DNA of 64,000 nucleotides, from contig JAJKFH010000927.1 of the NCBI GenBank assembly GCA_023333565.1, positions 372,001 through 436,000 of the forward strand, given 5' to 3'. Both the position numbers and the translations under genes were made by a program. The notes under the pieces were generated by a model. That model ran no database searches. It was given only the letters and a program-made list of their open reading frames with translations, and was not told the origin of the DNA. Source of the DNA: Puffinus mauretanicus. Its lineage: Eukaryota; Chordata; Aves; Procellariiformes; Procellariidae. The stretch's first letter is position 1. The number at the start of each line of letters is the position of its first letter. Shown here one piece after another: positions 24,561-36,440 of this stretch.

Positions 24561-26367
24561 GTATACTATGTGGCTTTTGTGCTGAGCGAACCAAATTATA
24601 CATTCATTTCTTTTCCCCTTCATAAAACAGCAGAAATCTGGAGGTTCTTCTCTCACCAGTGTACCTGGTGAATTAAGGGAAATTATCAACCTAATCAAAT
24701 TAGCAGTGTAAGAACAGCCAAAGTGGCTGTGACTCTCTGCTTAACTGACTCTATCTTTATAAATTCTCCCTACATGTCACTTCTTCTGGTGGAAGAAATG
24801 AATGAATGATCCATTTAGCCTACTGCCCTTTTTTGAAATGTAGGGCAATTATTGTTATTTTTGTGCTTGTCCAAAGTCAGGCACTGCTAAAGCAGGGGTC
24901 ATTTCAAATCAGAGGTGGTTATTTCTTGTGGCCATCAGTTCCGTGAGGAGTCCTTTCTGCTTTGAGTCAGACAAAGGGGATTTAGCAAGAGGCCTGTGCT
25001 AAATAATTTTTTTCACTTACGACTGTCTTGGATGTTCAGTGAGTGGCAAGGCGCATAACGGTATTTGTCTAGAATAATTCCTAAGTGGCCTAGTAGCTCC
25101 AAGGGATAGTGTCTCTCTTTGCATGGGACTTGGCTTATGTAATGTACATAGAAATGTTATGTAAAGGTAGATAAGACTTACTACACCCGAGTGCACACCC
25201 TTTCCCATTGTAGAAGCTTATACATCTCTTCAGTGAAAATGGCATATTGTGCGTAAAATACAGGACTGACAGAAATGTACTCTAACCTGTAGAATGTGAA
25301 AAACATGTTAATTTTTGTTTGGTTTTTCTTTTTATAATCAGGCATTTGCCGAAAGCTTGGTGTGATTTATTCTTTTCTTTCTAATGAACTGTTAAAAATG
25401 TTTGAAAAGGCATTAAATCTTCCTTTCTGCTATTAATCTGTAAAAGGGGAAGGGGATTTTAAATGGCCTCTTAGTATATTGCTTTATAAAACTGCTGATT
25501 CTAGCAGCACCGGAATAGGAATACATACTAATGTAGGAAATACTGAAGGCAGTCAGAGCCTTCTGCATTTATGGAGGAAAAGACTAATAGCTCCATTTTA
25601 ACAAGGCTCTTAACACTTTGGGCCATCAGCAGGCACTGAGTGAGTGAAATTGGGAGAGCTCCTGTGTGCTAAAAGCATTGAAGTTCACCGTTTTGTACCC
25701 CAGTTGGAGCCTTCCTGATAGAATTGCGCTCTCCAGCCAACTCCAGTTGCCATCTTGAAAACAAACCAAGTAGCGAGCTGGCATTTTGACTGAGTGCACT
25801 AATGCTTCACTTCTGAAATGGCACCAGAGCATGATAAATGCACTTAACTCCCAGCTGGATACTCAGCTTTGCAGTGGCGTTAGGGAAAGTTTCTGGATTT
25901 TTGTTAAGAATGAAAGCAAAGCCTGTTTATATCACGTTTTATACTTGGGCACAACACACAAGTAGAGAAAAAACAGCAAACTTGGTACTAAGATGCGAGC
26001 TTTGATTCAAGTAGTTATGCCACTGGAATCAGAAGGGGTGTGCTTAATTAGATTACACCCTCGTGTTACTGAATTCTAGGAGGAAGGCCAGCCAGGGAAG
26101 GAGAGAGAGTATCCCGGCTACCACACAGACGAGGAAAAGGCTCTGAAGATTGTACCTGTTCTAAACAGTTCTTTGATATGGAAGCCTTTCTTGTTAGCAG
26201 TGATAAGATTATGTATGGGATTTGGAGCTTCTTTGAGCCCCTGCCTTTCTTTTGTTGATTTTGGCATGTTGCAGCATCATGTGTTCTCTGCTTATCGTTT
26301 TGAGATGCATTGTTAGTAGCTGGGCTGCATAATTGATCTTCATCTCTAATTACTCTCCTCTCCACAG

Positions 26368-26447
26368 GTGCCTGGAAAAGGTCCAGATGGGAGCTCATAC
26401 AGCCTCCACTTTGAGGGGATGGAAAGGCAGTACGCGTCCTTACCCAG
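26368..26447 (+). CDS. PARD3B: PARD3B coding exon (second from last)
   Basis: This 80-base internal exon encodes 26 residues plus two bases of an Arg codon. It starts VPGKGPDGSSYSL and ends EGMERQYASLPR. It continues directly from the Trp that ends the previous exon, giving the W-V-P-G junction I recall in vertebrate PARD3B. The EGMERQYASLP block is strongly conserved among PARD3B proteins, and QYASLPR resembles the QYSSLPR block of PARD3. The acceptor has a strong CT tract (ctctcctctccacag). The donor is ccc-ag followed by gtacag at 26448, leaving phase 2. An overlapping antisense open frame (26066-26593) is longer but is not a gene: it shows no family resemblance and only shadows this exon. 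Confidence 0.93.
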
Positions 26448-27889
26448 GTACAGCACTGAGCCTCACACACACACTCTGATTCACCCTCCCTCCGATGGGT
26501 AGGGAAATCAACCCACAGCTGATGTCCGGCTCCAACATGAGAGATTATTTTGCAGTTTTGTCTTGTCACCTTTTGCTGCTGATTTAGTGCCATCTTTATA
26601 ACTGTACTATTAATTTGGACTTTTGAATTTTAAAAAAAACGGTCTCTCATTGAACATGTCAGCAAGAGTCATGATCCACAGGTAGAGAACATGACATTGA
26701 GGAAGCTGGCTCTGCAAGAGTTATAACAAGTTGTAGCACGGCATAAATGACCGAGTTTATAGTGATATAATCCTAGCTGGCATTGACATAGTACTGCTGT
26801 GGAAAGCCTCCACTACAGCAGCCACAGCTACTGAAGTCCCACTGTTGCTGCAAGGACTGTCTGACTAGCAGTCCTATTCCAGCAGAGCATCTCTGGGCTT
26901 CAACTGAACGCTGTGGAAATGAGAGTGAATTCTCTGAGGGCGTTTTTTTAATTTTTAATCCTTATCAACTCAATGAAGAGTACTTCTAGTCTGAAACCAG
27001 TGGGGCATAACAAAAAGGAAGCATTTCAGAGATTTCAGACCCGTTTCTATTGGAGTTCTAACAGCAGAATGTAAGATTTAGCAAGCCAGAAAGGGGAGCA
27101 AGAGGATGCTAGAAAAGATAGTGGGAAGCAGTGGAAGGAAAACAAAAATAGAAAAATATTCCCTTTTTAGAATAGAGGGCTGTGAAAGGCCTTAGAGGGG
27201 TTGCCCAGTCCACTTCTTGGACCTACAAGCAAGATAATTTATAAAAGCAAAGCAAAAATAGCTATTTACAAGCAAGAAGAGATTCTTTGTTGTGAAGTAG
27301 TGCTGCCATTGAGGAAATCAGTGAATAGTTTCTTTTTGCTTCTTTTTCTTTTTCCAGTGAGCTATTTACGTTCAAAGGTGTCACTGGAGAGACTGATTGA
27401 TAAATATGTAATGCTGTGTCCAATTCCAGATGAAAATACAAAGAATATCTTACTTTTGGAAACCAATATATAAAGGCTGTCTCACAAGACATTGCTGGAT
27501 GTTTGTAGGCATTTTTAATGTACATGGTTTCTAAACCAAAGGATGTGTCTGTAGTTTAGTTACTGCCTTCAAACGATATTTGTGTCAGCCATCGTTTTGG
27601 AAATTTGTCCTATGCAGTAACTGGTTTTTCTAACAGAAGCCTGCTTTCCAGCAGTGTGTCCTGTATGTATTTCCTGACTGACTGTGGATATTCTTTCTCT
27701 CCTGGGTAAATAGCCATCTTTTTTTGTAGTCCTCCAACACTCATGTCTCCTGTCATGTTTTTAGCAGTGATTTTTGCAGGTTAGTTAGGTGTAGTTTAAT
27801 TATGCACGCTCTTTTTTATCTATTTTAAACTTCAATTTTTTTGAAATCTTCCTTGTGAATTACAAGAATAAATTAGCAATTGGTGCCCA

Positions 27890-28110
27890 GTGTAACTCTC
27901 TACAGCAATTTTCGTATTCCTGTATCATGTCTCCTTTTATTCGTTTTCCCTTTGAGCTAATCAACCTTATTTTTTGAATCTTTATAAAATGGAAATTTCC
28001 CAGTGAAGTGACTTCCATCACCCAGAATTCTTTTTATTTCACCATATTCCTTTCAAGCGAGGATGACCAGAAGTGAGCATAACAGTGCAGATGCAGACGT
28101 CTCCTTGCTT
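27890..28110 (-). mobile_element. Antisense CR1-type LINE fragment, decayed
   Basis: Read on the + strand, the order 'tatcatgtctcct', 'gagctaatcaacctta', 'gaatctttataaaatgg', 'ttcaccatattcctttcaag' and 'gatgaccagaagtgagcata' follows the antisense of CR1-group LINEs. There the consensus has 'atcatgtctcccctcagcc', 'ctaaacaatcctagtttttt', 'caatctttcctcatagg' and 'gtgaccagaactg'. It is heavily mutated with no open reading frame. It may extend somewhat beyond the limits given. Identification is from memory. Confidence 0.6.
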
Positions 28111-28902
28111 TATGCAGGAGTGTTCTTTGTGTTCCTTCTATCCCATTCCTTTTCAAACCTGCGGTATCCTCGGCGTGTCCCCAAGGTGTGTGTACTGCTT
28201 GCCTCTGCACCCTGCGTTTTTGTGTTGTTTGGTTGTTTTTTTTTTAAAGTAGGTCTGTCTGAATCAGATCATGGATCTCACAGTGTTCTTCCCAAAACCT
28301 CCATTTAACTTGCTGGAAACATGAGTCTCCAGCTCTTACGACAGGTTTGAGTATTTAGCTGGCTGGGACTCGCCATTTAGGAAGTCATCCAAACATTCAA
28401 TAAGCTTTTGAAGATCAGTGTGAAGAGCGTCATTTCTCTCGGTGCCTAAGAAGATTACGCTGGCGAGTGAGGGGGCCTGCCCTTCAGCGGGGCTGCGTGT
28501 GCTTCCTGACCCGAACACTCACACTGCTGCACACAGGCCATGCCATGGCCGCGTCTCCACCCTGGCAGGAGCAGAGCTTTGGGACAGCGCACCCTTGGGT
28601 GTGCCTGCAGTCCAGCCATCGGCTGCTGCCTTTTGTACTTAGGTTTTGTAAGTTTTGCAGTTTCATGTTACTGCAGTAATTAAGCCCTGGCAGTCACAAA
28701 TGACTAGATTGCCATGGTGAAGTCTAAATCCAGAAGAAGGGGATGCAATCTCGTTGCCAGCCACTAATGGAAATGAGTGATTTCTTTTGTTCTCATGGCT
28801 GACTGCCCAAGAGTGTAGAGGAATCCAGGTAAAAACCACCCATTTGCCAACCTATTCTCAGTGGAGGATCCATGAATACTACTGTAATGGACAGCATTAT
28901 TT

Positions 28903-28940
28903 AAAAAAAAAAAAAAAAAAAAGAGAGAGAGAAAGAAATA
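28903..28940. repeat. (A)20 run followed by a GA-rich tail
   Basis: Twenty A residues (28903-28922) are followed by GA repeats and GAAA units. This is a simple, probably polymorphic tract. It could be the tail of an old retroposon, but no body sequence is recognisable. Confidence 0.8.
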
Positions 28941-29696
28941 GGAAGGTAGAAAGAAATACAGAGGTAGTATTTCCTCAAAGAGCAGCTTTCTTCTCCCCAA
29001 CATTCTGTTATTAGTTCATGGTTTCCTGTCCTTGTCTTGTCCCTGTCCTCACCTTGGTCAAACCACTGAGCTGCACTTGGTATGGACATGGTATATAACT
29101 GTCTGCATACTTAGCCATTTAAGTCCAGTTTAATAAGAGGTATTTAAAGACGCTTCAGATGAGGGTTGTAGAGGCTGGGAAGCAGATTCTTATTGCAATG
29201 TTGTGTTGAGTCTAGGAGGATATGACCTTTGCCTGCCGCTCTGGTGTGGCACAACACAAGGAAAGAGAGGAAAGTGCTTGGACTGCAGCCAGTTTCACTG
29301 GATGAGGGAGGAGGAGGGGATCTGTGCCGTGTCAAGAGTAGCTGGGACCTACCCAGGGAGACTGTTCTGCTTACCTGGAAGCCAGCAGGAGTCATGCTAG
29401 TGTGTGTGGGCATGGACAAATTGAGTAAGAGAGCTTTGGTTTTCCTCCCCACAGGGCAAGAAGGAGGAATGATCACCTGCCAAATAGCTTTATGAATGTC
29501 TGGTGCCCCTAAGGCACTACCCCATTCCCATGCAAAGGCACGCATCCTGCATGAAGGGGAAGTCAGGCTGCCAGCAGCATCCGAACATATCTGCTGCTGG
29601 GTTGTAAAAATCTAAGCTTTGAAACATCATTGCTGCTTTGCCCTTTTGTTTTGTTTTTCTGTCTTTCGCTGAAGCTGCTAATTTAAGTCTAGGTAC

Positions 29697-29760
29697 TATG
29701 GGACAAATTCGGGTGATATAAGTCTGTATTAAGTGTATTTGAGGAATTCAGCTGTGTCAA
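29697..29760. repeat. Possible decayed 'caaattc' palindromic repeat
   Basis: 'gggacaaattcgggtgatat' followed by 'gaggaattcagctg' resembles the family of the 10731-10821 element but is poorly preserved. Low confidence. Confidence 0.3.
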
Positions 29761-31084
29761 GTGTGCTTGTCTTCTCAGTAGATGCGGCAGCAAATCCAGT
29801 GTCCCACTCTCACTCAGCTCAGTGACGCCCTTTTTGCCTTGGTTGGAGGATCTGTTCCGCTGTAAGGTTACAGTCTTAATTAAAAGCTGAAAACATGAGG
29901 CAGGCTTTGTATGTGACTGGCTTAATGAGCACTCAGCTGAGTTACGTAGTTAAGTTTCTAGGTAAAATAATGCCAGTCTGTACACTTGGTTTGGAAATAT
30001 CTACAGAGGCAAACATCTGAATTAGATGATAAGTGGCTGTGGCAGGAGAGTGGCAGGTCTTCAGCTCACACTGCATTGTGTTGTTCTGTCTGCAGAAAAG
30101 CAGCAAAGTGGGAAAGACAGAATGGAAGGCTTTGCAAGAGAGATACAGTTCTTTGCACTCAATACTTACGTGTTGCCCTGGGGCTGCGGCTAAGTGGTGC
30201 TGAGTAGTAGTATTAAGCAATGTTAAATCCTCGGCTGAGAACGGCTTGATTCTTATACCTTTTAGCCTCTTCTTTTGGGGAGAGGAGCAGGGCAAGGGTA
30301 TGGGAGCCAGAAAAACATTTGTATTTTTTAAACTATTTTTAATGCCTGATGTCTTGATGTAATCCAGAATATTTTCCTGATGGAGCTATGGAACAGATAT
30401 GAAGCTGAAGCTGCTCTGTTTGTTCATAGTTTTATTTTTGAGCTTGCTTTTATGGAAGTCTGTCTTAATGTAAATCACAGTCTTGCCAATGGCAGCCTTG
30501 TTTGGAGAAATCTCGTGTTCGAGGACACGTTCTTCTCTGTGTTGATGGAAGAGCTGGCTGTGACCAAAAGCAGACTGTCAGACACTGAGACGGGACACTG
30601 GTGACATGAGTGTAGATCAGAAAGCTCAGCCATCTTCCTGGTAAGAAATGCTGATTCCAAAGGAAAGCTAATACACCAGACTTTCTCTGGAATCCTCGTA
30701 TTACTGAAAAACATGCATTTTTGTCAGGAAAAGGGGTGGGGCTGGAAAGGCAGTAAGAGCATTAGAAAATAACTGCTAGCATGGAAAAATGAGTTCAGGC
30801 TGTGTAGATGAGTTCAGCTGCATTGCTGTGGCTGGGAGGAGACCGCTGAGCAAACTGGTAATTGGCTCACAGGAATATCTGTCTTAAATGTAACATGCAT
30901 CTTAAAACTGGGAAACTTGCAAATGTATTAAGGACCTAGCCTTGCAGCACAGTGGCAGCACGTAGTCTTGCCGTGCTGGAAGCTTCTCTTCAGATTGACC
31001 ATGCAACTTGCACTTCTGAAGGCAGTAGCTAAAAGCAGCACATCCTCCACTGCTAGGTATGAAGCCAGAAAGGACAATTTTGAT

Positions 31085-31485
31085 CACCTTGCCTGACCCC
31101 TCCAAGGCCTTCTACACTTCTGCATCAAACTAAATTTCAATTTTGATCCATCGCATTACTTTTATAAACGTATTTACAAAAGCATCTAACCTAGAATTAA
31201 AATGTCACGTTGTGGAGAATTCATTACATTCTTCAGAGGTTAATTATTTTACTGTTTAAAAAGATTATGCCCTTTTTTTTCCTAAGTTTGAAATTACCCA
31301 ATTTCAGTTTGTAGGTACTATGGTAAATATTTTTTCTGCTAGATTTTAAGAGCCAAGCCTGCAAAATGCCTCCCCCTCAGTATTTCTATGCAGTGATCAT
31401 TTATGTTATCTTTTAACCTCCCTTTCAATAAATTAAATAGATTGAGTACTTAGGTCTTACACTATAGAGCATGAAAACAGCATTG
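31085..31485 (-). mobile_element. Antisense CR1-type LINE 3' fragment, decayed (about 400 bp)
   Basis: On the + strand I see, in order, 'ttgtggagaattcattacat', 'gaggttaattattttactgt', 'ttctgctagattttaagagc' and 'cctttcaataaattaaatag' followed by 'attgagtac'. This matches the antisense CR1 order that I know from turtles, crocodilians and birds: 'ttgtggagaatccaccacat', 'ggttaattaccctcactgtt', 'tctctgctagattgaagagc' and 'ctttgataaactaaatagat'. Several landmarks in the right order make this the best-supported transposon in the window. It has no coding capacity left. Confidence 0.7.
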
Positions 31486-32006
31486 ACTCAAGGGGCCAGA
31501 GTCCCCATGCAGTCAATTTATGAGGTAGCCTCTAGAGTTGAGTCAAAAACATTTCCAACTCTTTGGCTCAAAAGCAAAGTTTCTGTAACACCTATGTCAT
31601 GAAGAGATAAGGTTCCTCAAACAGAAGGAATGGATTACTTAGCAAGTTTCATTAGCTTTTTCTTGCACTTGAGGGTTCTTGCCTTTATTTTACTAACCAA
31701 GTTTATTTCAAAATGCAGGATTTCTGCAATTTAATTGAATCCCAAAAACATCGTCAGAAAGTGACTTGACACAAATCACAAGAAAAAGTTAATTGTCTGT
31801 TAAATAAGAGTCATCATTCACCATTGTCTAGCAGAATCTGAAATTAATATAGTGACATTACTTAAATATGTATATAGTGTATTCTCCTGGTTAACAAAAA
31901 GAAATCACAATTTTAGTGCAGACTATAATTAGCTGCAAATCAACTTGTCAGAGCATTCCCGACCTATGGGAATTGACTAACCAAGGAGCACAGATGAAAA
32001 AGCAAG

Positions 32007-32094
32007 GTTTAAAATCAATTATTTAAATCAAAATTCCCTGCTTGTTGGTTTAAATTACAATTAATTTTTTTGCTTTAAATCACTTTGATTTAAC
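32007..32094. repeat. Decayed GATTTAAATC-rich short repeat
   Basis: Degenerate copies of the palindromic word gatttaaatc occur at both ends. The left is 'gtttaaaatcaattatttaa' and the right is 'gctttaaatcactttgattt', close to its reverse complement. A 'cctgcttgttggttt' core lies between them. It resembles a short inverted-repeat element seen widely in reptile genomes. Confidence 0.45.
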
Positions 32095-35000
32095 TTATTC
32101 CATCCCATGTTGAAAAAAATCTGTTCCCCTTCTCATTTTGTATACTTCATTTACATTCCTCCTTGACATCCAACAGTACGTTACACAGCATTGACCCAGC
32201 AGTGCAGTCGTCAGCTGAGGGATGTGATGTTCTGGGGTTTTTTCGGTGTTGACCCATCTGCATTGACAAGTGCCATGCAGTGGCACAGTGGTTCTCAGTG
32301 ACGGTGACAGTGTTGCTCTCTCCCACAATACTACTGCTGTTCTGCCAAGTTATTTTCCAGGGACCTTCTTGGTGCTCAGCCACTTCTTAGTAACAGTCTG
32401 CCTCTCAATTTTCCAATGTTCCTCTCTTCGGTTGACTTCGTTACATGACTCTACTGAATTTGCTTTTTTCTTTTTTTTAGCCCAAAATTGTGCATTATGG
32501 CAGGCAGAGAGTGGCAGTGCTGATGCAGGCTGCAGGTATCGAAGGGAATTCCGTTGCTGCCTTAGAACACTGTTTAAATTGGAGCATCATTCACCTGGTT
32601 AAAAAGAGCATCTGCAGATACATTTTCATAAATGAGGCGGTTTTTTTCCCAAAACTTTAATGGCAGTGAAATAACTTATCAACCCAGTCCAGAATCACCA
32701 AAGTCATAGTCTGTCAGTGAAACCACGTTACTGGACATACATTATACCTATACCTATTAACTTTTGGTGCATAATATAATACACACAATATTTTTAGTAA
32801 TGCCCAGATTTTCCCTCCAAAGTGGTGCAAAACGGTGAAGGGCAGGGTGATGGGAAAATATTCGTTTTGGGTAGCTGAAAAAAGTCTGTACCTCCCCCAT
32901 TTCTCATATTGATTAAAATTAAGAGAAAAGGGTCAAAAGAAAGATTTGAGAACTAATTGTGAGTGGTCTTTTTTAATTTTCAATGTAAGTCGTCTTTTTT
33001 TTTAATATTCCCCTGACATAACTGCAAAACTAAGAAGCCTTGATAATTTGGAATCGTATATAGGATTAGAACAAAGTGGGGTGCAAAATGAATGGTCCAC
33101 TTAATTTCATCCTTCTAGTCATGTGAAATATAAATAGTATTTAAACAGTAAATTCTATGGTATACTTGATTATTAACTTTCTCATCTGTTTTAATCATCT
33201 AAAGTAATATCAGTAACTCAGAGATATTTTTTAAATATTTTTGTGTTGACAGCTGTACTTTCATTGAAAATGCAGCAAAATCTTATCTGTCGGTATCTTC
33301 CAATGTAGTGATCTCATTATAAATGAAATATGTGTATGGTTTTAGTTGGGTTTTAAGTCCCGGCAGATGAATTTAGAATCAGTTTTAATGGAAATCCTAC
33401 TCAAGGACCTCCAAGATACATTGCAATAAACCAGCCAAGATGAAATACAGGCAAAGAAAAAAGATCATTCTCACGTACTAGAGCACAAGCTTGGGAACCA
33501 ATCTGATGTGCTCATTAAAAGATTAGCTAAAATCCGATATCAAACAGTTTAAGATTTGCTTAGCTAACTTTATTTAACTCTGCAAGGTAATAAAACTGAT
33601 TGCTGTAGAAACTGCCCAGTGCCTCTGAGACGTCAGGAAAGTCATTGTATTTCAAGAAGGACAGAGTCCAAATCCAAAGCGGGACACCAGATTTGGGGTA
33701 CCTACATGCAGGAGAAAGCTAGAAGTGCTCTGTAGCAACTTGTTCTGTTTTGTCTCCATTTCTGTTACTCTGCTGCGTGTGTCATGGTACTAATATCACC
33801 TCAGTGTCGTATGTGAAGACTGAAGGCTTTTTTTGTGTGTGGTGTCAAAACATATTTGCCCCAAAATGTGCGGAGTTCATAAATAACCTGCGTATACCTT
33901 CTATAGGGAGAGTCTCAGGCATTAAAGCAGAGCAGGTAGGAAAGGGTCAGTGTACTGTAAACATTTCAAAAAATGGTCTTGTTTCTTTCTCTAAGACTTG
34001 GCTGAAAGGAGGAAAGAAAATTGTAAACAGGATCACAATTACAAAAATCTCTAAGTTGAATTGAAAAGGAAGGAGATGTGGTTGTAAAACGTACCTCCAG
34101 CTTTCTAATAAAATAGAAGTATCAGTTGAAATGAACAGGATGCATCTATCCAAAGCCAAATTAAGTCTTAATACTGAAAAAGAATACTTTAGAAAGTCAG
34201 AAAGGTCAAGGTTCATGACATCAAATCACGGTTTGCGGCTGGCAGGCTACTTCTGTAATTTCCATGGGAATAACTAAAGAAAATTGAGCAAAGAAAATGT
34301 CTGCAACAACTGGGACATGGCTTGAAAAAAACCCTAAAAAACAGATGTCCCAGAAGAATACTTTGGAAGTGTAAAACGAGGCAGACAGGGATGGGTTTTG
34401 TCAATTTTTCTAATAAGTCAGTCAACTCCTCATAGCGAAAAGCCAGTTAATGCAATATGGAATAGTTTAAAAGTCAATTAATATTTTGAAGCTAAGCAGC
34501 AAGCCTCTTTGGAAGGAGATATTAGCTGGAGTAAACAAAAATACTTTCAAGTGTCACGTTTCCAAAAAACATGGATCTGGTATGGATTTTAGTGTATAAT
34601 CGGGCATAAGGACCTCCCACTCAAACTAAGGGCACCAAATTCAGCTTAAAAATACAGAAGATGGAGGAAAATATTGCCTTTGAACAAAAGGGCTTGAATT
34701 AATATTACAAAATTTAATGAAGTCATGGAGACATTGCTTCAGAAAAGAAAGCTGGATTAGCTATGCCTCCAGTGAGTAAAAGAACAAAACAAATGTTAGG
34801 GAACAAAATATTAATGAAAGAAAGAAGTGTCATTACAAAATGGTTAGGTTGAGATGAAGAATCTGTGGAAAAAAGATAAGTGAATGCAAATTAAAAAGAA
34901 GAAGATCAAATTAAAAAACAAAAGCATATGTCCCATACAATGCATCAACAGAGTGATGTGCTGAGTGAAACCTGGGGAATGCGATGTGTGCTACAAAATG

Positions 35001-36382
35001 CAAATACATCCTTTGCATTGTTGAGATGGATATTGAAATTGCTCAGGAGACCAACAGGCTGGGAAGCTCAGCTGGCTGCTTTATAGGTACGGATATTTGG
35101 AATAAAAACGTTGCTGATTATGTTGGATTATAAATCAGAACTGATCAAAAAGTGTGGACTCGAGGCTGCAAAAATGAGGAAATACGTTTTTCTTCCTGTG
35201 AGAAAGTTCATTGTAAAATAAGACGACTCCACTGCAGTTCTTGGCTTTGGCTTTCTCTTGATAAATGGGTCTGGAGGTGTGGCTGAAAGATGGTTGTCAG
35301 CGAACATGCTATAAAAACAGCTGAAAAAGGAGAAATGTAGGAAGCCAACAGCATCAGGTGTAAATACATATGATTTTCAAGGATGTTGGATCAGGATTTT
35401 TTGAGCAAGCTTCCCGCAGCTCTCGCAGCATTGTGCACGAACCTCCTGTATGTTCTGTTGTGGCTCAGCTAGGTTCCTGTAAGCAAACAGCAACTTTGCG
35501 ATGGCACCCATCGCTCAGAGGCAGACTGCAGTTAGTTCTCCATAATCCATCCAGTTCCCTTATCTTCATCCAATCTTTGCAAAGCAGGTTCAGAAGAAAC
35601 AGGAAAGACGTTAAAAAGAACAAGGAAGTTGCACTGTCAGGATGGCAAGTTTCAAGCTTCTATTAGCAAGCCATTTAAAGTGAGTCGGTTGTAGGTATTC
35701 TTATGTACACATTTATGAAAGAGGAAAGGAGATTATGATGATAAAGTAGGGAAGTGAATTGTATGTGGACAGTCTTAATTGCATGCTGTAAGGTAATGAC
35801 AGGCTGTGAAACCTTAAGAACTCAAATATAGTTCTGGGTTCTTTTACAAACACACAGGGGACAGAGTCGTGAGCACTCAGCGTGCCACCCACCGAGAAAT
35901 AAGAAACAGGGTGGGGGAGATGAGAGCCACAGAGAAACACAAGGGCAGTGCTTTAAGCAGACCTGCAGTTGTTTGTAATTGTTATCCGTGGTGAAACCCT
36001 GCCTTGTGAGGAGAGAGCTTTTATATATACTGGTGATTAAAGGAAAGAGGTATCTAATTTGGGATTAAGAGAATCACTGAAGAATTTAATAGTAAAAACA
36101 GTTGCTAGAGCAGCTGTTTCAACACAGTTTGGCTTTGGCAGCCAAACCGCTTCCATTTCATAAGTAGGTGACATATTTAATTTCTCTGCACAGAAGTCTC
36201 TTAAACACGTATCAAGAGAATATTCTAAATTCCATGGGTTTTTGTCTGGCTTTCTTTGCCCATATATTCACCTAACGCTTTTATGTTGCGCTTCAACTAT
36301 GACACTTTAGAAAATCATGCTTTGAATATGTTGATCCAGGTTGAGTAACACCTTATTCTGCAAGAAATGTTGTAGAAGCTGG

Positions 36383-36440
36383 TAGGAGCCTGATCCAGAA
36401 CCACTGCAATCCATGGATGTGTTCCTACCAGTTGCAGTCA
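36383..36440. repeat. Decayed 'cctgatcca' palindromic short repeat
   Basis: 'gagcctgatccagaaccact' followed by 'gcaatccatgg' matches the left arm of a sauropsid palindromic repeat. Its consensus reads 'gcctgatccaaagcccattg' then 'aagtcaatgg'. The right arm is not clearly preserved. Confidence 0.45.

Larger units (their letters stand above)
5808..26367 (+). other. PARD3B: PARD3B penultimate intron (about 20.6 kb)
   Basis: The intron is bounded by donor gtaggt (5808) and acceptor ctctcctctccacag (ending 26367), and joins two exons in phase 0. It has no recognised host gene, tRNA or intact transposon. Contents include a decayed repeat at 6300-6475, a possible cryptic exon at 8051-8110, a palindromic element at 10731-10821, a repeat at 12070-12129, an octamer plus X-box cluster near 14.8 kb, a TG-rich microsatellite at 18102-18166, a decayed repeat at 20885-20965, a 31-bp tandem duplication at 21461-21522, a poly(A) run at 22783-22797 and an enhancer-like block at 24040-24560. 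I see nothing specific in the remaining stretches. Confidence 0.85.

Noticed and set aside
26066..26593. 175-residue antisense open frame
   Set aside because: It overlaps the genuine PARD3B exon on the opposite strand, has no recognisable domain and no splice or promoter context. I take it as a shadow of the exon and chance.
27171..27215. Possible CR1 scrap ('gaaaggccttagaggggttg')
   Set aside because: Only one short landmark resembles CR1. Not enough to call an element.
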